From assembly GCA_036835375.1 (NCBI GenBank), contig DAITMB010000038.1:1-39757 (forward strand): a DNA stretch of 39,757 nucleotides, written 5' to 3'. This stretch comes from JANQTF01 sp036835375 (GTDB taxonomy: Bacteria > Bacteroidota > Bacteroidia > J057). The notes beneath the pieces are model-generated. The model was not told where the DNA came from, did no database searches, and saw only the letters and a program-made list of their open reading frames with translations. Shown one piece after another: positions 8,184 to 16,350 of this stretch; the first letter of the stretch is position 1, and each line of letters begins with the position of its first letter. The position numbers were made by a program, and so were the translations under genes.

Positions 8184-9788
8184 TTACCCATTTTCTGCCC
8201 CAAATACAATCTCTCCTCCCACGGCAGTCATCCATGCCTCGGCTTGAAGGAGATCCACTGGAGAGATCGAAAGTAGATCGCGGTCAAAAGCCACCCAATC
8301 CGCAGCTTGGCCCGGAGAAAATCCGCCAAGCCATCCCTCTGCTTTCACAGCATAGGCAGGCCAATAGGTGATTCCCAGTAGGGCTTGCGATGGCGAAAGT
8401 CGTTGATCCCAGTGGATCGTCGGTCCGTCGGGAGCACTGGCGTCGGCCCGGGTGATAGCCGCAAAGAGGGTATGAAGCGGATTTGGGTGCACCACCGGCA
8501 CATCCGTCCCCAAAGGCAAAGGACATTGTCGGCGCGCAAATTCTGCCAGCGGATAGGCGCTTGCCAACCGAAGCGGGCCGATTCGTTCCGCGACCCAATG
8601 CTGGTCCGAAGTCGCATGGCCAGGCTGCACAGAAGGAATGATCGGCAACTGCGTCAAAAGCTGCCAGGCCTCCTCTGTGAGCATCTGCAAATGCTCCACA
8701 CGCCACCTGTGCCTGGCTTTTAGCAGTGGTGCGAGCCGCTGCCAACTGCGCAGAACGTACTCACAAGCAGCGTCTCCGATGGCATGCACCATCAATTGCC
8801 AATCGCTGCTAGCCAGCAACTGACTCCTGGCTTCGAAGTCTCCCTGCGATAACAGGTCGAGGCCAAAGGTGTCGGCATCGTGATAAGGTGCCTTGAGCCA
8901 AGCGCCCCGCGAGCCCAGTGCGCCGTCGGCAAACGCTTTGAAGCCCACCACATGGATCCGCCCTTGGACGCGGGGACCACCAGCAAACCACCGATTCAGG
9001 TGAAATGCGTCAGCTGGTAAATATCCAAAGATCCGAAGCTTCCACAAGCCACGAGCTTGCAGCCGGAGGAGTCGGTCAAGGGCTTCCTCAGTGAGGAGTG
9101 CATCAGTAAATGAGGTAATCCCCAAACGAAAAAGCTGCGCTTGTGCCGCCAGGAGACGTTGCTCCAGCACATCCTCGCTTAGTGCAGGGATAGCCTGCTG
9201 GACTCGGTACATGGCTTCATCCACCAAGAGCCCCGTAGGCCCTGCTTCGTCATGGTAAATCTCTCCTCCGGTGATATGACTATGGCGTTCAATGCCCGCG
9301 CGGGTGAGTGCAGCAGTGTTCACCATCGCTGCATGGAGGTCGATCCGCTCCAGGAAAACGGGGGTTTCGGGAAAAAGCTCGTCCAAACTCCATTTGTGCA
9401 TGAGCGCTTGATCGGGCCAGCGGGTATGATCCCATCCTCGGGCGACGATCCAGCCTTGCTCGCCCGGAGGCTGACCAGCGATTCTTCGAAGCACCTCTGC
9501 CCAGCTTCGATAAGGGCTAAGGTCAATTTCTGCCAATGAATCCGCCCAGCGATGCAGGTGGCCATGCGCTTCGTGAAATCCCGGATAAAGATATTTTCCT
9601 CGGAGTGAGATCTGTCGGGTCGGGCCATTCGATGTGACAAGAGGATCCGCGATGATTCCCTTTCTCACGACGAGTTGCTCCCTCCTCGACCAGCTTGGGG
9701 AAGGATGATGAGCCGTGAAAACATCCGGGCAATGGAAAATGCCTTGGACAAGGTGAAGGTCTGTTGAGACCGATGATGATTCAAGCAT
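8184..9788 (-). CDS. Amidohydrolase (amidohydrolase-3 / YtcJ-like family)
   Basis: 534 aa from the ATG at 9788, which overlaps the stop of the upstream regulator gene (ATGCTTGA). An earlier in-frame ATG at 9815 would overlap it more. The protein shows the family order: YPGFHEAHGH with the metal-binding HGH near residue 75, FKAFADGALGSRGAWL in the middle, then MVHAIGDAA, WRVEHLQML and a late GTDVPVVHPNPL containing the catalytic Asp. Members are metal-dependent hydrolases acting on N-substituted amides, formamides or cyclic amides; the substrate cannot be read from sequence. No signal peptide is seen, so it is probably cytoplasmic. Coupling to an Lrp/AsnC regulator suggests control by an amino acid or derivative. 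Imidazolonepropionase-like enzymes of the wider superfamily are a less likely reading. Confidence 0.88.
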   Translation of the reverse strand: MLESSSVSTDLHLVQGIFHCPDVFTAHHPSPSWSRREQLVVRKGIIADPLVTSNGPTRQISLRGKYLYPGFHEAHGHLHRWADSLAEIDLSPYRSWAEVLRRIAGQPPGEQGWIVARGWDHTRWPDQALMHKWSLDELFPETPVFLERIDLHAAMVNTAALTRAGIERHSHITGGEIYHDEAGPTGLLVDEAMYRVQQAIPALSEDVLEQRLLAAQAQLFRLGITSFTDALLTEEALDRLLRLQARGLWKLRIFGYLPADAFHLNRWFAGGPRVQGRIHVVGFKAFADGALGSRGAWLKAPYHDADTFGLDLLSQGDFEARSQLLASSDWQLMVHAIGDAACEYVLRSWQRLAPLLKARHRWRVEHLQMLTEEAWQLLTQLPIIPSVQPGHATSDQHWVAERIGPLRLASAYPLAEFARRQCPLPLGTDVPVVHPNPLHTLFAAITRADASAPDGPTIHWDQRLSPSQALLGITYWPAYAVKAEGWLGGFSPGQAADWVAFDRDLLSISPVDLLQAEAWMTAVGGEIVFGAENG

Positions 9789-10284
9789 CTGTTTCTTGAG
9801 AGAGGCCCTTGCCATCGAAGATCAGGTGAAGGTCGGGCTCGCGGTGAAAATTCATTTGAAGCGAAATAAATGTCTCAGTTCGTCTCACATTCGGGATTTT
9901 TTGAATCTGCTCGATGAGCAATTCTCGCAAGTGATCGGTGTCTCGGCAGAGGACTTTGAGAAAAATAGCGTATTCACCAGTGGTGTAATGGCACTCCACG
10001 ATGGCCGGAATCTCGGTGAGGTGGGTGAGGATTTCTTCGAATGTGCTGCATTTGTCAAGATACATCCCGATAAATGCAGACACACCAAACCCTAATTTTT
10101 TGTGGTCCAGGACGATTTTGGATCCTTTCACTACCCCCAGCTTTTCCAGTTTCTGGATGCGGAGGTGAACGGTAGCTCCAGACACTTGGCAGATGCGAGA
10201 AATCTCCAAATAAGGGGTTCGCGCATCTTGGAGCAGGATCCCGAGGATGCTGTAATCAAGTGCGTCAAGCAGGGAGTTTGGCAT
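9781..10284 (-). CDS. Lrp/AsnC-family transcriptional regulator
   Basis: 167 aa. Residues 7-60 form the AsnC-type winged HTH (LDALDYSILGILLQDARTPY, then the recognition region ISRICQVSGATVHLRIQKLEKLGVV). Residues about 70-150 form the RAM/AsnC ligand-binding and oligomerisation domain (GFGVSAFIGMYL, ECHYTTGEYAIFLKV, IPNVRRTETFISL). These regulators are octameric or dimeric DNA-binding proteins whose activity is usually set by an amino acid. The stop overlaps the start of the amidohydrolase gene by 8 bp, so the two are translated together; the thioesterase gene lies 45 bp upstream. Local autoregulation is likely by analogy with the family. No operator could be identified by eye. Confidence 0.93.
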   Translation of the reverse strand: MPNSLLDALDYSILGILLQDARTPYLEISRICQVSGATVHLRIQKLEKLGVVKGSKIVLDHKKLGFGVSAFIGMYLDKCSTFEEILTHLTEIPAIVECHYTTGEYAIFLKVLCRDTDHLRELLIEQIQKIPNVRRTETFISLQMNFHREPDLHLIFDGKGLSQETDA

Positions 10285-10329
10285 AGGCGTGGATGATTGG
10301 TTGGCGAAACAAGGCTGTGAAGGTAAAAA

Positions 10330-10857
10330 TCAGGGGAGGGGGGCGATAAGGCCAAGCAAATCTCGGAGGCCGTGGGCATCTTTTGGTTGAAGTCTGCCAG
10401 CCAACAAGAGCCTGAGTTCCCGGCGGTGGAGGGCACCTTCATGTAATTCTTTCTCGAGATCAGTCTCTGGGATGACGGGTGTCACAGGGATGGGGCGGCC
10501 TGCTTGGTCCACTGCGACGAAAGTGTAGTAAGCCGTGTTGCTCACTTGGCGCAGACCTGTTTGAAGGTTTTCGCAAGAGACATCAATCCGGACTTCGAGC
10601 GAGGAGGTGAATGTGCGGGTGACTTTGGCTTCCAAAATCACAATGCTACCGAGGGGAATGGCGGCTTTGAACTCGACAAAATCAACCGATACTGTCACGA
10701 CAATTCTTCTACTGGCCCGCTGAGCTGCGATGGCGGAGATCATGTCCATCCAGTGGAGTAGTTTGCCTCCCATGAGGTTGCCCAGGGTGTTGGTGTCATT
10801 GGGCAGGACAATTTCAGTTTTTAGGCTGTAGGTTTTCGAGACAGGAATGCCATTCAT
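10330..10857 (-). CDS. Acyl-CoA thioesterase, hotdog fold
   Basis: 175 aa. The hotdog domain spans about residues 8-130: LPNDTNTLGNLMGGKLLHWMD carries the NxxGxxxGG helix motif of the YciA/BACH group, followed by the conserved VDFVEFKAAIPLG and the strands around SLEVRIDVSCEN and YYTFVAVD. These enzymes hydrolyse acyl-CoA to free acid and CoA in the cytoplasm, usually as hexamers. The last 45 residues are Arg/Leu-rich and not part of the core domain. The gene is first in a minus-strand group with the Lrp-like regulator and the amidohydrolase, and is divergent from thyA across 233 bp in which I see no consensus promoter. Confidence 0.9.
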   Translation of the reverse strand: MNGIPVSKTYSLKTEIVLPNDTNTLGNLMGGKLLHWMDMISAIAAQRASRRIVVTVSVDFVEFKAAIPLGSIVILEAKVTRTFTSSLEVRIDVSCENLQTGLRQVSNTAYYTFVAVDQAGRPIPVTPVIPETDLEKELHEGALHRRELRLLLAGRLQPKDAHGLRDLLGLIAPLP

Positions 10858-11090
10858 GAGGAGAAATTTTTGTTCAAAGAACGTAAAAAGGGCCTTCGAC
10901 TACATCATCTGGCCGGGTGTTTTCGATGGAGGAACTACTTAGGCGAAGGCAGTGGTCGGGTAGAGGAATGTCCTTTTTTGATTAGAAATCTGAGCAAATA
11001 GGGCAGGTGGCTTGGGGGAGGATTTGTATCTTTCGAGAAAATCGCTCTTCTGGCTTCAGGGAGAGGAAAGCTACCTCACCGTTTTTTTTC

Positions 11091-11885
11091 ATGAAGGCAT
11101 ATCACGATCTATTGCGCCATGTGATGGCGCAGGGTGTCGATCGAGGCGATCGCACAGGCACGGGTACCCGAAGCATTTTTGGCTATCAGTTCCGATTCGA
11201 CTTGCAGCAAGGATTTCCGTTGGTCACGACGAAGCGGGTACACCTCAAGTCGGTGATCCACGAGCTACTGTGGTTTTTGAAGGGTAGCAGCAATGTGAAG
11301 TACCTTCAGGATCATGGCGTGAAAATTTGGAATGAATGGGCAGACGAATCTGGGGAATTAGGGCCGGTGTATGGGGTGCAGTGGCGATCTTGGCCCAGTG
11401 CTGACGGTCGTCGGATCGATCAGATCAAAGAGTTGATGGAGCAGCTTCGATCCCGGCCAGACTCCCGCCGCCACCTCGTGTCGGCTTGGAATGTCGGTGA
11501 AATCGATCAGATGGCATTGCCTCCTTGCCATGCCCTGTTTCAGTTTTATGTAGCCGAAGGCAAGCTCTCCTGCCAATTATATCAGCGCAGTGCTGACCTT
11601 TTTTTGGGAGTGCCATTCAACATTGCCTCCTATGCACTTCTCACCATGATGATGGCGCAAGTGTTGGAATTGGCGCCGGGCGACTTCATTCACACCTTTG
11701 GCGATGCACACATTTACCACAATCACTTTGACCAAGTAGCGCTGCAACTCTCTCGGGAGCCTGTAGCATTGCCTACCATGAAGCTCAATCCTGATGTAAA
11801 GGACTTGTTTGATTTTTGCTTCGAAGATTTTGAACTGATTGGATACCATCCGCATCCGGCCATCTCTGCTCCTATAGCCGTGTGA
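11091..11885 (+). CDS. thyA: Thymidylate synthase
   Basis: 264 aa, the same length as the E. coli enzyme and alignable end to end. It makes dTMP from dUMP using 5,10-methylenetetrahydrofolate. Visible signatures are DRTGTGTRSIFG near the start, FPLVTTKRVHLKS (folate and phosphate binding), LGPVYGVQWRSW, the catalytic Cys146 in PPCHALFQF, the phosphate-binding QRSADLFLGVPFN, and the C-terminal PHPAISAPIAV. The usual RSCD is RSAD here; that Cys is not catalytic. The frame is open further upstream, but the ATG at 11091 gives the family N-terminus. The start is preceded by a T8 run with no RBS in the normal window. No folA/dihydrofolate reductase gene follows, unlike in many genomes. Confidence 0.98.
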   Translation: MKAYHDLLRHVMAQGVDRGDRTGTGTRSIFGYQFRFDLQQGFPLVTTKRVHLKSVIHELLWFLKGSSNVKYLQDHGVKIWNEWADESGELGPVYGVQWRSWPSADGRRIDQIKELMEQLRSRPDSRRHLVSAWNVGEIDQMALPPCHALFQFYVAEGKLSCQLYQRSADLFLGVPFNIASYALLTMMMAQVLELAPGDFIHTFGDAHIYHNHFDQVALQLSREPVALPTMKLNPDVKDLFDFCFEDFELIGYHPHPAISAPIAV

Positions 11886-12045
11886 TCCCAATGCGTGGCG
11901 CTTTTGACTGCTAGGGCTTCCTTTCCTCCCAGCAGCACTTCAGGAATCGAATGTTGTTGCAAATGGCGCTATTTTATGCCTAGATTCCAGAACAGATATT
12001 AATTTTCATCGACCGTAGCCACTCTTGGCCCTGAGGTCATCTGCC

Positions 12046-12927
12046 ATGCGTGATATTCTCAAAAAAGTCCGAAAGCTGGAGATCAAAATCCGCAGGGTTG
12101 TCGATTCCACCTTTGCCGGAGAATACCAGTCTGCCTTCAAAGGGCAGGGACTGGAGTTCGATGAAGTACGTCCTTATCAATATGGGGACGATATTCGGAT
12201 GATCGATTGGAATGTGACCGCGAAGACGGGACAACTGTTCGTAAAGCTTTTTCGCGAAGAACGTGAGCAGACGCTCTTTGTCTTGTTTGACGTCAGTGGT
12301 TCAGGAGATTTTGGACCAGCAGAAGAAAATAAGCGCCTCATCGGCATGGAGATCGCTTCGATTTTGGCGTTTGCATCGCTCAAGAACAACGATAAGTTTG
12401 GGCTGGCTACTTTTTCTGATCGGATGGAGCGCTTTTACAAGCCGAACAAAGGCCGAAAGCACATCCTCTCTATCGTGTCGGGGGTGCTCACGCATGTGAA
12501 CAAAAGTGAGAAAACCAATATTCTCCATGCGTTGGATTTTATCAATCACACGCTCAAGCGACGAAGCATTTTGTTGATCATCTCGGACTTCCTCGACGAA
12601 GGATATGAGTTGCTCCTCTCACAAATGGCTCGTCGGCACGAAATCATTCTGATTCGCCTCTTTCACCCCAATGAGGTCTTCGACATGGGCACGGGCACCA
12701 TCCCAGTTTTGGAAATCGAATCCCAGCATCATCGCTGGCTCAATGCTGGCAACATCAAGTATCGCAAGCAGCTTCGCGCCAGCTTTGCCGCCATTGAGGC
12801 GCGTCTGCGCACGTTTTCGCGACGAAATCGAATCGATTTTTTGTCGATCAATACCAAGCAAGATTATCTCCCTGCGCTGGAGTCGTTTTTCAAAAACCGG
12901 ATCAGACAACGAAATAACCACAAATGA
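12046..12927 (+). CDS. DUF58 protein of the Bat/MoxR-associated type
   Basis: 293 aa from ATG 12046, chosen because MRDILKKVRKLEIK is the typical N-terminus; an in-frame upstream start at 12025 would add 7 residues. The DUF58 signature is clear: FKGQGLEFDEVRPYQYGDD, then IRMIDWNVTAKTGQLFVKLF, near residues 32-75. A von Willebrand A-like fold follows (LFVLFDVSGSG with a DxSxS-like metal site, then LLIISDFLDEGYE). No membrane segment is seen. In Bacteroidota such proteins usually belong to moxR-batABCDE operons, where a MoxR AAA+ ATPase works with VWA proteins, possibly as chaperones or in envelope stress; the exact biochemistry is not established. Its stop overlaps the next start by ATGA. No moxR gene is adjacent; thyA lies upstream. 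Confidence 0.9.
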   Translation: MRDILKKVRKLEIKIRRVVDSTFAGEYQSAFKGQGLEFDEVRPYQYGDDIRMIDWNVTAKTGQLFVKLFREEREQTLFVLFDVSGSGDFGPAEENKRLIGMEIASILAFASLKNNDKFGLATFSDRMERFYKPNKGRKHILSIVSGVLTHVNKSEKTNILHALDFINHTLKRRSILLIISDFLDEGYELLLSQMARRHEIILIRLFHPNEVFDMGTGTIPVLEIESQHHRWLNAGNIKYRKQLRASFAAIEARLRTFSRRNRIDFLSINTKQDYLPALESFFKNRIRQRNNHK

Positions 12928-13856
12928 GGGCCTCGATACGAGCGGCAATGTACCTAGTCTGGCTGGGGAGTTGTATTCCAGGACAAATGTTGGGTCAAGA
13001 AGGAGGTGTTACGGCTAGGATAGACCTCACCACAGATTCCATCGCAATCGGGCGTCCCATCACAGCCACCCTCCAGATTCGCCACCCTGCCGCTGTGGCA
13101 GTAGAATTTCCTACTCCGCGCGATTTCAGCCCGTTCGAGCTGGTCTCTGCCCGACCAGAAGCCACGCGCACCCACGACAGCATCTCGGTAGATCAAGTGA
13201 CCTACACCATCCGGACTTTTTCCCTAGCCCCATTGCAGGTCTTGGACTTGCCTTACACATGGTATAGTCGCAATGATACCGGCAGCGGACGGGTGCTGAG
13301 CGATAGCTTGGTCTTGCAGCGTCGCGTAGCGATTTTGTCAGACTCCTTGGCCTATCGCTACGATCCCACGCCATTGAGCCTGAATGATCCCCCGAATTAC
13401 CTTCGGCCCATGATGCTGGCCATGGGCCTTGTGCTGGTCCTCGGGATTTTGTCGCTCATTCTACACAAGCCGATCAGGAGAATGTGGGGCATGCGGCAGA
13501 TTCGCCGAAACTGGGATCGGGTAAAGCGCGCGCTTCAGCGCCTTGCGGAAGAGCCAAACCAAGAAATTCAGCTCGAAAGCCTCAATGCGTTGTGGCGATC
13601 TTACCTTGATCCCCAGCAAAAATTCAATTTGGGTGCCATGACGACCACCGAGCTTCCGCAAGGCATCAGGCAACTGAATTATCTCAGCTTGTCAGATCAG
13701 CGGGCGCTGGTCAAGGCTGCGATGCTGCGCGATCAGGTGATTTTTGCGGCTCAGCCTGCGGCTACGGAACAAGTGGCCAGTCTGATCCAAGACCTAGCCC
13801 GGGTGTTCGACGAAACCTTTTCCTACCGAAAGATTCACTTTCATAAATCCCGTTGA
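12924..13856 (+). CDS. BatD-like membrane-anchored protein
   Basis: 310 aa, starting inside the stop codon of the DUF58 gene (ATGA). It has an N-terminal signal (hydrophobic stretch about 8-22, mature end near GQEGG), then a periplasmic Ig-like domain of about 115 residues (ITATLQIRHPAAVAVEFPTP, TYTIRTFSLAPLQVLDLPY), one transmembrane helix near 161-181 (MLAMGLVLVLGILSLIL) and a basic cytoplasmic tail of about 125 residues. That is the layout of short BatD/DUF4381-like partners of DUF58 proteins. It probably anchors or senses for the DUF58 partner at the inner membrane. Identification rests on architecture and neighbourhood more than on sharp motifs. The sequence LGSC near residue 17 could be read as a poor lipobox. 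Confidence 0.7.
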   Translation: MRASIRAAMYLVWLGSCIPGQMLGQEGGVTARIDLTTDSIAIGRPITATLQIRHPAAVAVEFPTPRDFSPFELVSARPEATRTHDSISVDQVTYTIRTFSLAPLQVLDLPYTWYSRNDTGSGRVLSDSLVLQRRVAILSDSLAYRYDPTPLSLNDPPNYLRPMMLAMGLVLVLGILSLILHKPIRRMWGMRQIRRNWDRVKRALQRLAEEPNQEIQLESLNALWRSYLDPQQKFNLGAMTTTELPQGIRQLNYLSLSDQRALVKAAMLRDQVIFAAQPAATEQVASLIQDLARVFDETFSYRKIHFHKSR

Positions 13857-13897
13857 CATGCGATGGAGATCGCAGCTTGTACTGCCTGAATGTAGCG

Positions 13898-13927
13898 AAC
13901 ACTTCTGCGCGCTGTGAGGTGTTTTTT
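13898..13927 (+). terminator. Terminator of the DUF58/BatD-like pair
   Basis: AACACTTC (13898-13905) pairs with GAGGTGTT (13916-13923), with one G-T pair and a 10-nt loop, followed by TTTT. It lies between the BatD-like stop and the tRNA promoter. Confidence 0.6.
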
Positions 13928-13952
13928 AGTAAAGCGCAAGTCTGACAAAGAA

Positions 13953-13988
13953 TTTTGTTGGCAAGTATGAGTGAAAGTTCTACCTTTG
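13953..13988 (+). promoter_or_regulatory. Bacteroidota consensus promoter of tRNA-Ala
   Basis: TTTTGTTG (13953-13960) supplies the -33 element and TACCTTTG (13981-13988) a perfect -7 element, 20 bp apart from the second TTG. The tRNA begins 11 bp after the -7 element, so the primary transcript would have a leader of only a few nucleotides. Confidence 0.75.
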
Positions 13989-13999
13989 TCCAAGAATCA

Positions 14000-14073
14000 G
14001 GGGCATTAGCTCAGTTGGCTAGAGCGCTTGACTGGCAGTCAAGAGGTCAGCGGTTCGACTCCGCTATGCTCCA
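14000..14073 (+). tRNA. tRNA-Ala, anticodon GGC
   Basis: A 74-nt cloverleaf. The acceptor stem GGGGCAT pairs with ATGCTCC (one G-U); the D arm is GCTCAGTTGGCTAGAGC. The anticodon stem CTTGA/TCAAG encloses the loop CTGGCAG with anticodon GGC (reads GCC and GCU). The variable loop is AGGTC and the T arm AGCGG-TTCGACT-CCGCT. The discriminator is A73. The following bases are CCT, so the CCA tail is not encoded and must be added by nucleotidyltransferase. It is a single-gene unit with its own promoter and terminator. Confidence 0.97.
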
Positions 14074-14076
14074 CCT

Positions 14077-14105
14077 AGCCGTCGCAATACTGCGACGGCT
14101 TTTTT
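14077..14105 (+). terminator. Terminator of tRNA-Ala
   Basis: A perfect 10-bp stem AGCCGTCGCA / TGCGACGGCT with loop ATAC, followed directly by a T run, begins 4 nt after the tRNA. Confidence 0.9.
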
Positions 14106-14149
14106 GTGCGCGTTCGTGATCCATTCGATGTACTACTGAAGCTATCGCG

Positions 14150-15298
14150 ATGAATCCTTCCTACAATCCCGACTTCCCCACAGTGGAGGACCTTCGAAGA
14201 AAAGCCCGCCGCCGTATTCCTGGTTTCGCTTTTGACTATCTGGATGGCGGCTGCAACGAAGATGTGAACCTCGCCAAAAACACCGCAGACATTCGTCAAG
14301 TCGAACTCATTCCGCAATATCTTTCCAAACACTCGCGATCCGAGATGAAAACGGAGCTGTTTGGGCACACCTACGACGCCCCATTTGGCATCGCGCCAGT
14401 GGGCTTGCAAGGCTTGATGTGGCCCGGAGCGCCAGAAATTCTGGCGAAAGCCGCCTTTGATCACAACATCCCTTTCATTTTGAGCACCGTCACGACCAGT
14501 TCTATCGAGACCATCGGAGAAATCACGGAAGGGCGGGCGTGGTTTCAACTCTACCATCCTGCTGACAATGGCCTTCGCGACAAGGTCATCGGGCGAGCTG
14601 CTGCGGCGCAGTATCCCGTGCTTGTGATTCTAAGCGACGTCCCGACCTTTGGCTATCGCCCGCGTGACATCCGCAATCGCCTGGCCATGCCGCCGTCCAT
14701 GACACTGAAAAATGTTGTTCAAATCCTGGGAAGACCCCATTGGGCCCTGCGAACCCTGCTTCACGGGCAGCCGCACTTTGCCACCTTGCAACCCTACATT
14801 CCGAAGGGACTCAGCATGAAACGACTGGGCTTATTCATGAACCAGACCTTTTCGGGAAGGCTCAACGAAGAGAAAATTGCTCCGATCCGGGATATGTGGA
14901 AGGGGAAGCTCGTGCTCAAAGGCGTCGCCAGCGAGGAGGACACAGAAAAAGCCATTCGGCTCGGGATAGATGGTGTGATCGTGTCTAACCATGGCGGCAG
15001 GCAATTGGATGCGGGCGAATCGTCGATCAAATCTTTGGAGAGAATTGCGGCGCGATATGGCGACCTGATCAAAGTGATGATGGATAGCGGGTTGCGCTCC
15101 GGGCCAGACATCGCCAGAACTCTGGCCAGTGGGGCAGACTTTACCTTCTTGGGGCGGGCTTTCATGTATGGCGTGGCTGCCCTCGGCGCGCAAGGCGGCC
15201 ACCACACGATTTCGATCTTGAAAATCCAGCTTCAGCAAGTGATGGAGCAAATCTGCTGCGAGAATGTAGAGGATTTCCCTCGGCACTTAAAACGATAG
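14150..15298 (+). CDS. FMN-dependent alpha-hydroxy-acid dehydrogenase (lactate dehydrogenase-like)
   Basis: 382 aa. It has the full-length family fold: PGFAFDYLDGGCNEDVN near the start, the FMN-binding PFGIAPVGLQGLMWPGAP, FILSTVTTSSIE, AWFQLYHP, the active-site region GYRPRDIRNR, LVLKGV with the FMN-contacting Lys257, and SNHGGRQLD with the catalytic base His281. MDSGLRSG and FLGRAFMYG bind the FMN phosphate. The enzyme oxidises a 2-hydroxy acid to the 2-oxo acid, often L-lactate to pyruvate in the LldD group, at or near the inner membrane. Substrate specificity is not certain; glycolate or mandelate oxidation is possible. The gene stands alone after the tRNA unit with no lactate permease or LldR-type regulator beside it. 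ATG 14150 gives the expected N-terminus. Confidence 0.93.
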   Translation: MNPSYNPDFPTVEDLRRKARRRIPGFAFDYLDGGCNEDVNLAKNTADIRQVELIPQYLSKHSRSEMKTELFGHTYDAPFGIAPVGLQGLMWPGAPEILAKAAFDHNIPFILSTVTTSSIETIGEITEGRAWFQLYHPADNGLRDKVIGRAAAAQYPVLVILSDVPTFGYRPRDIRNRLAMPPSMTLKNVVQILGRPHWALRTLLHGQPHFATLQPYIPKGLSMKRLGLFMNQTFSGRLNEEKIAPIRDMWKGKLVLKGVASEEDTEKAIRLGIDGVIVSNHGGRQLDAGESSIKSLERIAARYGDLIKVMMDSGLRSGPDIARTLASGADFTFLGRAFMYGVAALGAQGGHHTISILKIQLQQVMEQICCENVEDFPRHLKR

Positions 15299-15469
15299 GC
15301 ACTAAACTTATTGCTGGCTCGTGTATGTATAGTCAACCCGTTGCCAACTCACATACAAAACGGTGTCCTCTGCCAGACAAATCAAGCGTAGGTCGAGCCA
15401 AGAAGGAACAAAACCTTGGGCGGCGCGTTACGGCAATCGATTTTCACCAAAATTAACCCCTTCTATATT

Positions 15470-16072
15470 ATGATTGCTACTACGCCATGGCCCGAAGGAA
15501 TTTCTTTTGCGGCCTATATTGATCAGGTTTCTGCTCTTGTGGCATTAGAGAAGACTTCCGGTCCGAAGCAGGACGCATTTTTGGCGCATTTCACCAAACT
15601 CAACGCCCAGCGCATGAAGCGCCTATCCAAGACCCTGCGGTTGGAAGAAAGTTTGATCAGCCTCCTGCAAGGTTTGAAGCGACGCTATCATTGGCGGGTA
15701 TTCACAGAGGCGTGGTGTGGCGATGCAGCCCAAAGTCTTCCCTACATCGCAGCGATGGCGAAGGTCAGTCCAGCCATTGACCTGTCGATCTACTACCGCG
15801 ACGAGCACCCGCAGTTATTTGATCAATATCTCACCGAGGGCAGCCGTTCAATCCCGAAGTTGGTTGCATTTGACCAGACCAGCGAGCAAGAATTGGGGAC
15901 TTGGGGTCCTCGGCCCGCGGAGCTACATGAGATCGTGTTGAGCTACAAAGAGCATCCTGAAATTTCTCATGATGTGATCGTGGAGGATGCTCAGAAATGG
16001 TATAATCAAGATAATGGTCGGCAAATTCAGGCGGAAATATTCCTGGCTCTTCAGGTTTGGGAACAAATTTGA
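15470..16072 (+). CDS. Thioredoxin-fold protein (Thioredoxin_9-like)
   Basis: 200 aa from ATG 15470; the frame is open upstream but the N-terminus there looks non-coding. Residues about 73-170 form a thioredoxin-like fold with the motif FTEAWCGDAAQSLP around Cys83, then IDLSIYYRDEHP and a cis-Pro segment SRSIPKLVAF. Relatives in Bacteroidota carry the same single Cys (WCGD), so classical dithiol CxxC chemistry is not expected. There is no signal peptide, so it is probably cytoplasmic. The exact role is unknown: a monothiol oxidoreductase or a repurposed fold. It stands between the hydroxy-acid dehydrogenase (171 bp upstream) and the TonB-like gene (278 bp downstream). Confidence 0.82.
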   Translation: MIATTPWPEGISFAAYIDQVSALVALEKTSGPKQDAFLAHFTKLNAQRMKRLSKTLRLEESLISLLQGLKRRYHWRVFTEAWCGDAAQSLPYIAAMAKVSPAIDLSIYYRDEHPQLFDQYLTEGSRSIPKLVAFDQTSEQELGTWGPRPAELHEIVLSYKEHPEISHDVIVEDAQKWYNQDNGRQIQAEIFLALQVWEQI

Positions 16073-16350
16073 TTTCGTCAGGTGAGCGTTTTGTAGGTGA
16101 TTTCGTATTTTGTGGGAGTATAATTCATAGAAATCAGCAGATTTTTTTGCTTTTTCGAAATGAATCTCCACGCAGCTAAAGCGAAATTTTCGGGAACACC
16201 TTTGTGGAAATTCGAAGAATATTTACTCTTGTCGTAACAATACGATTTCTCGTTTGGGTTGAGAGAATCTGGAAATAAGGGCTTTTGTACAACTTCTCTC
16301 AGCGTTGCGTTCTCACTTTATACTACCGTCCCATCTCAAGAAGCACTGTT

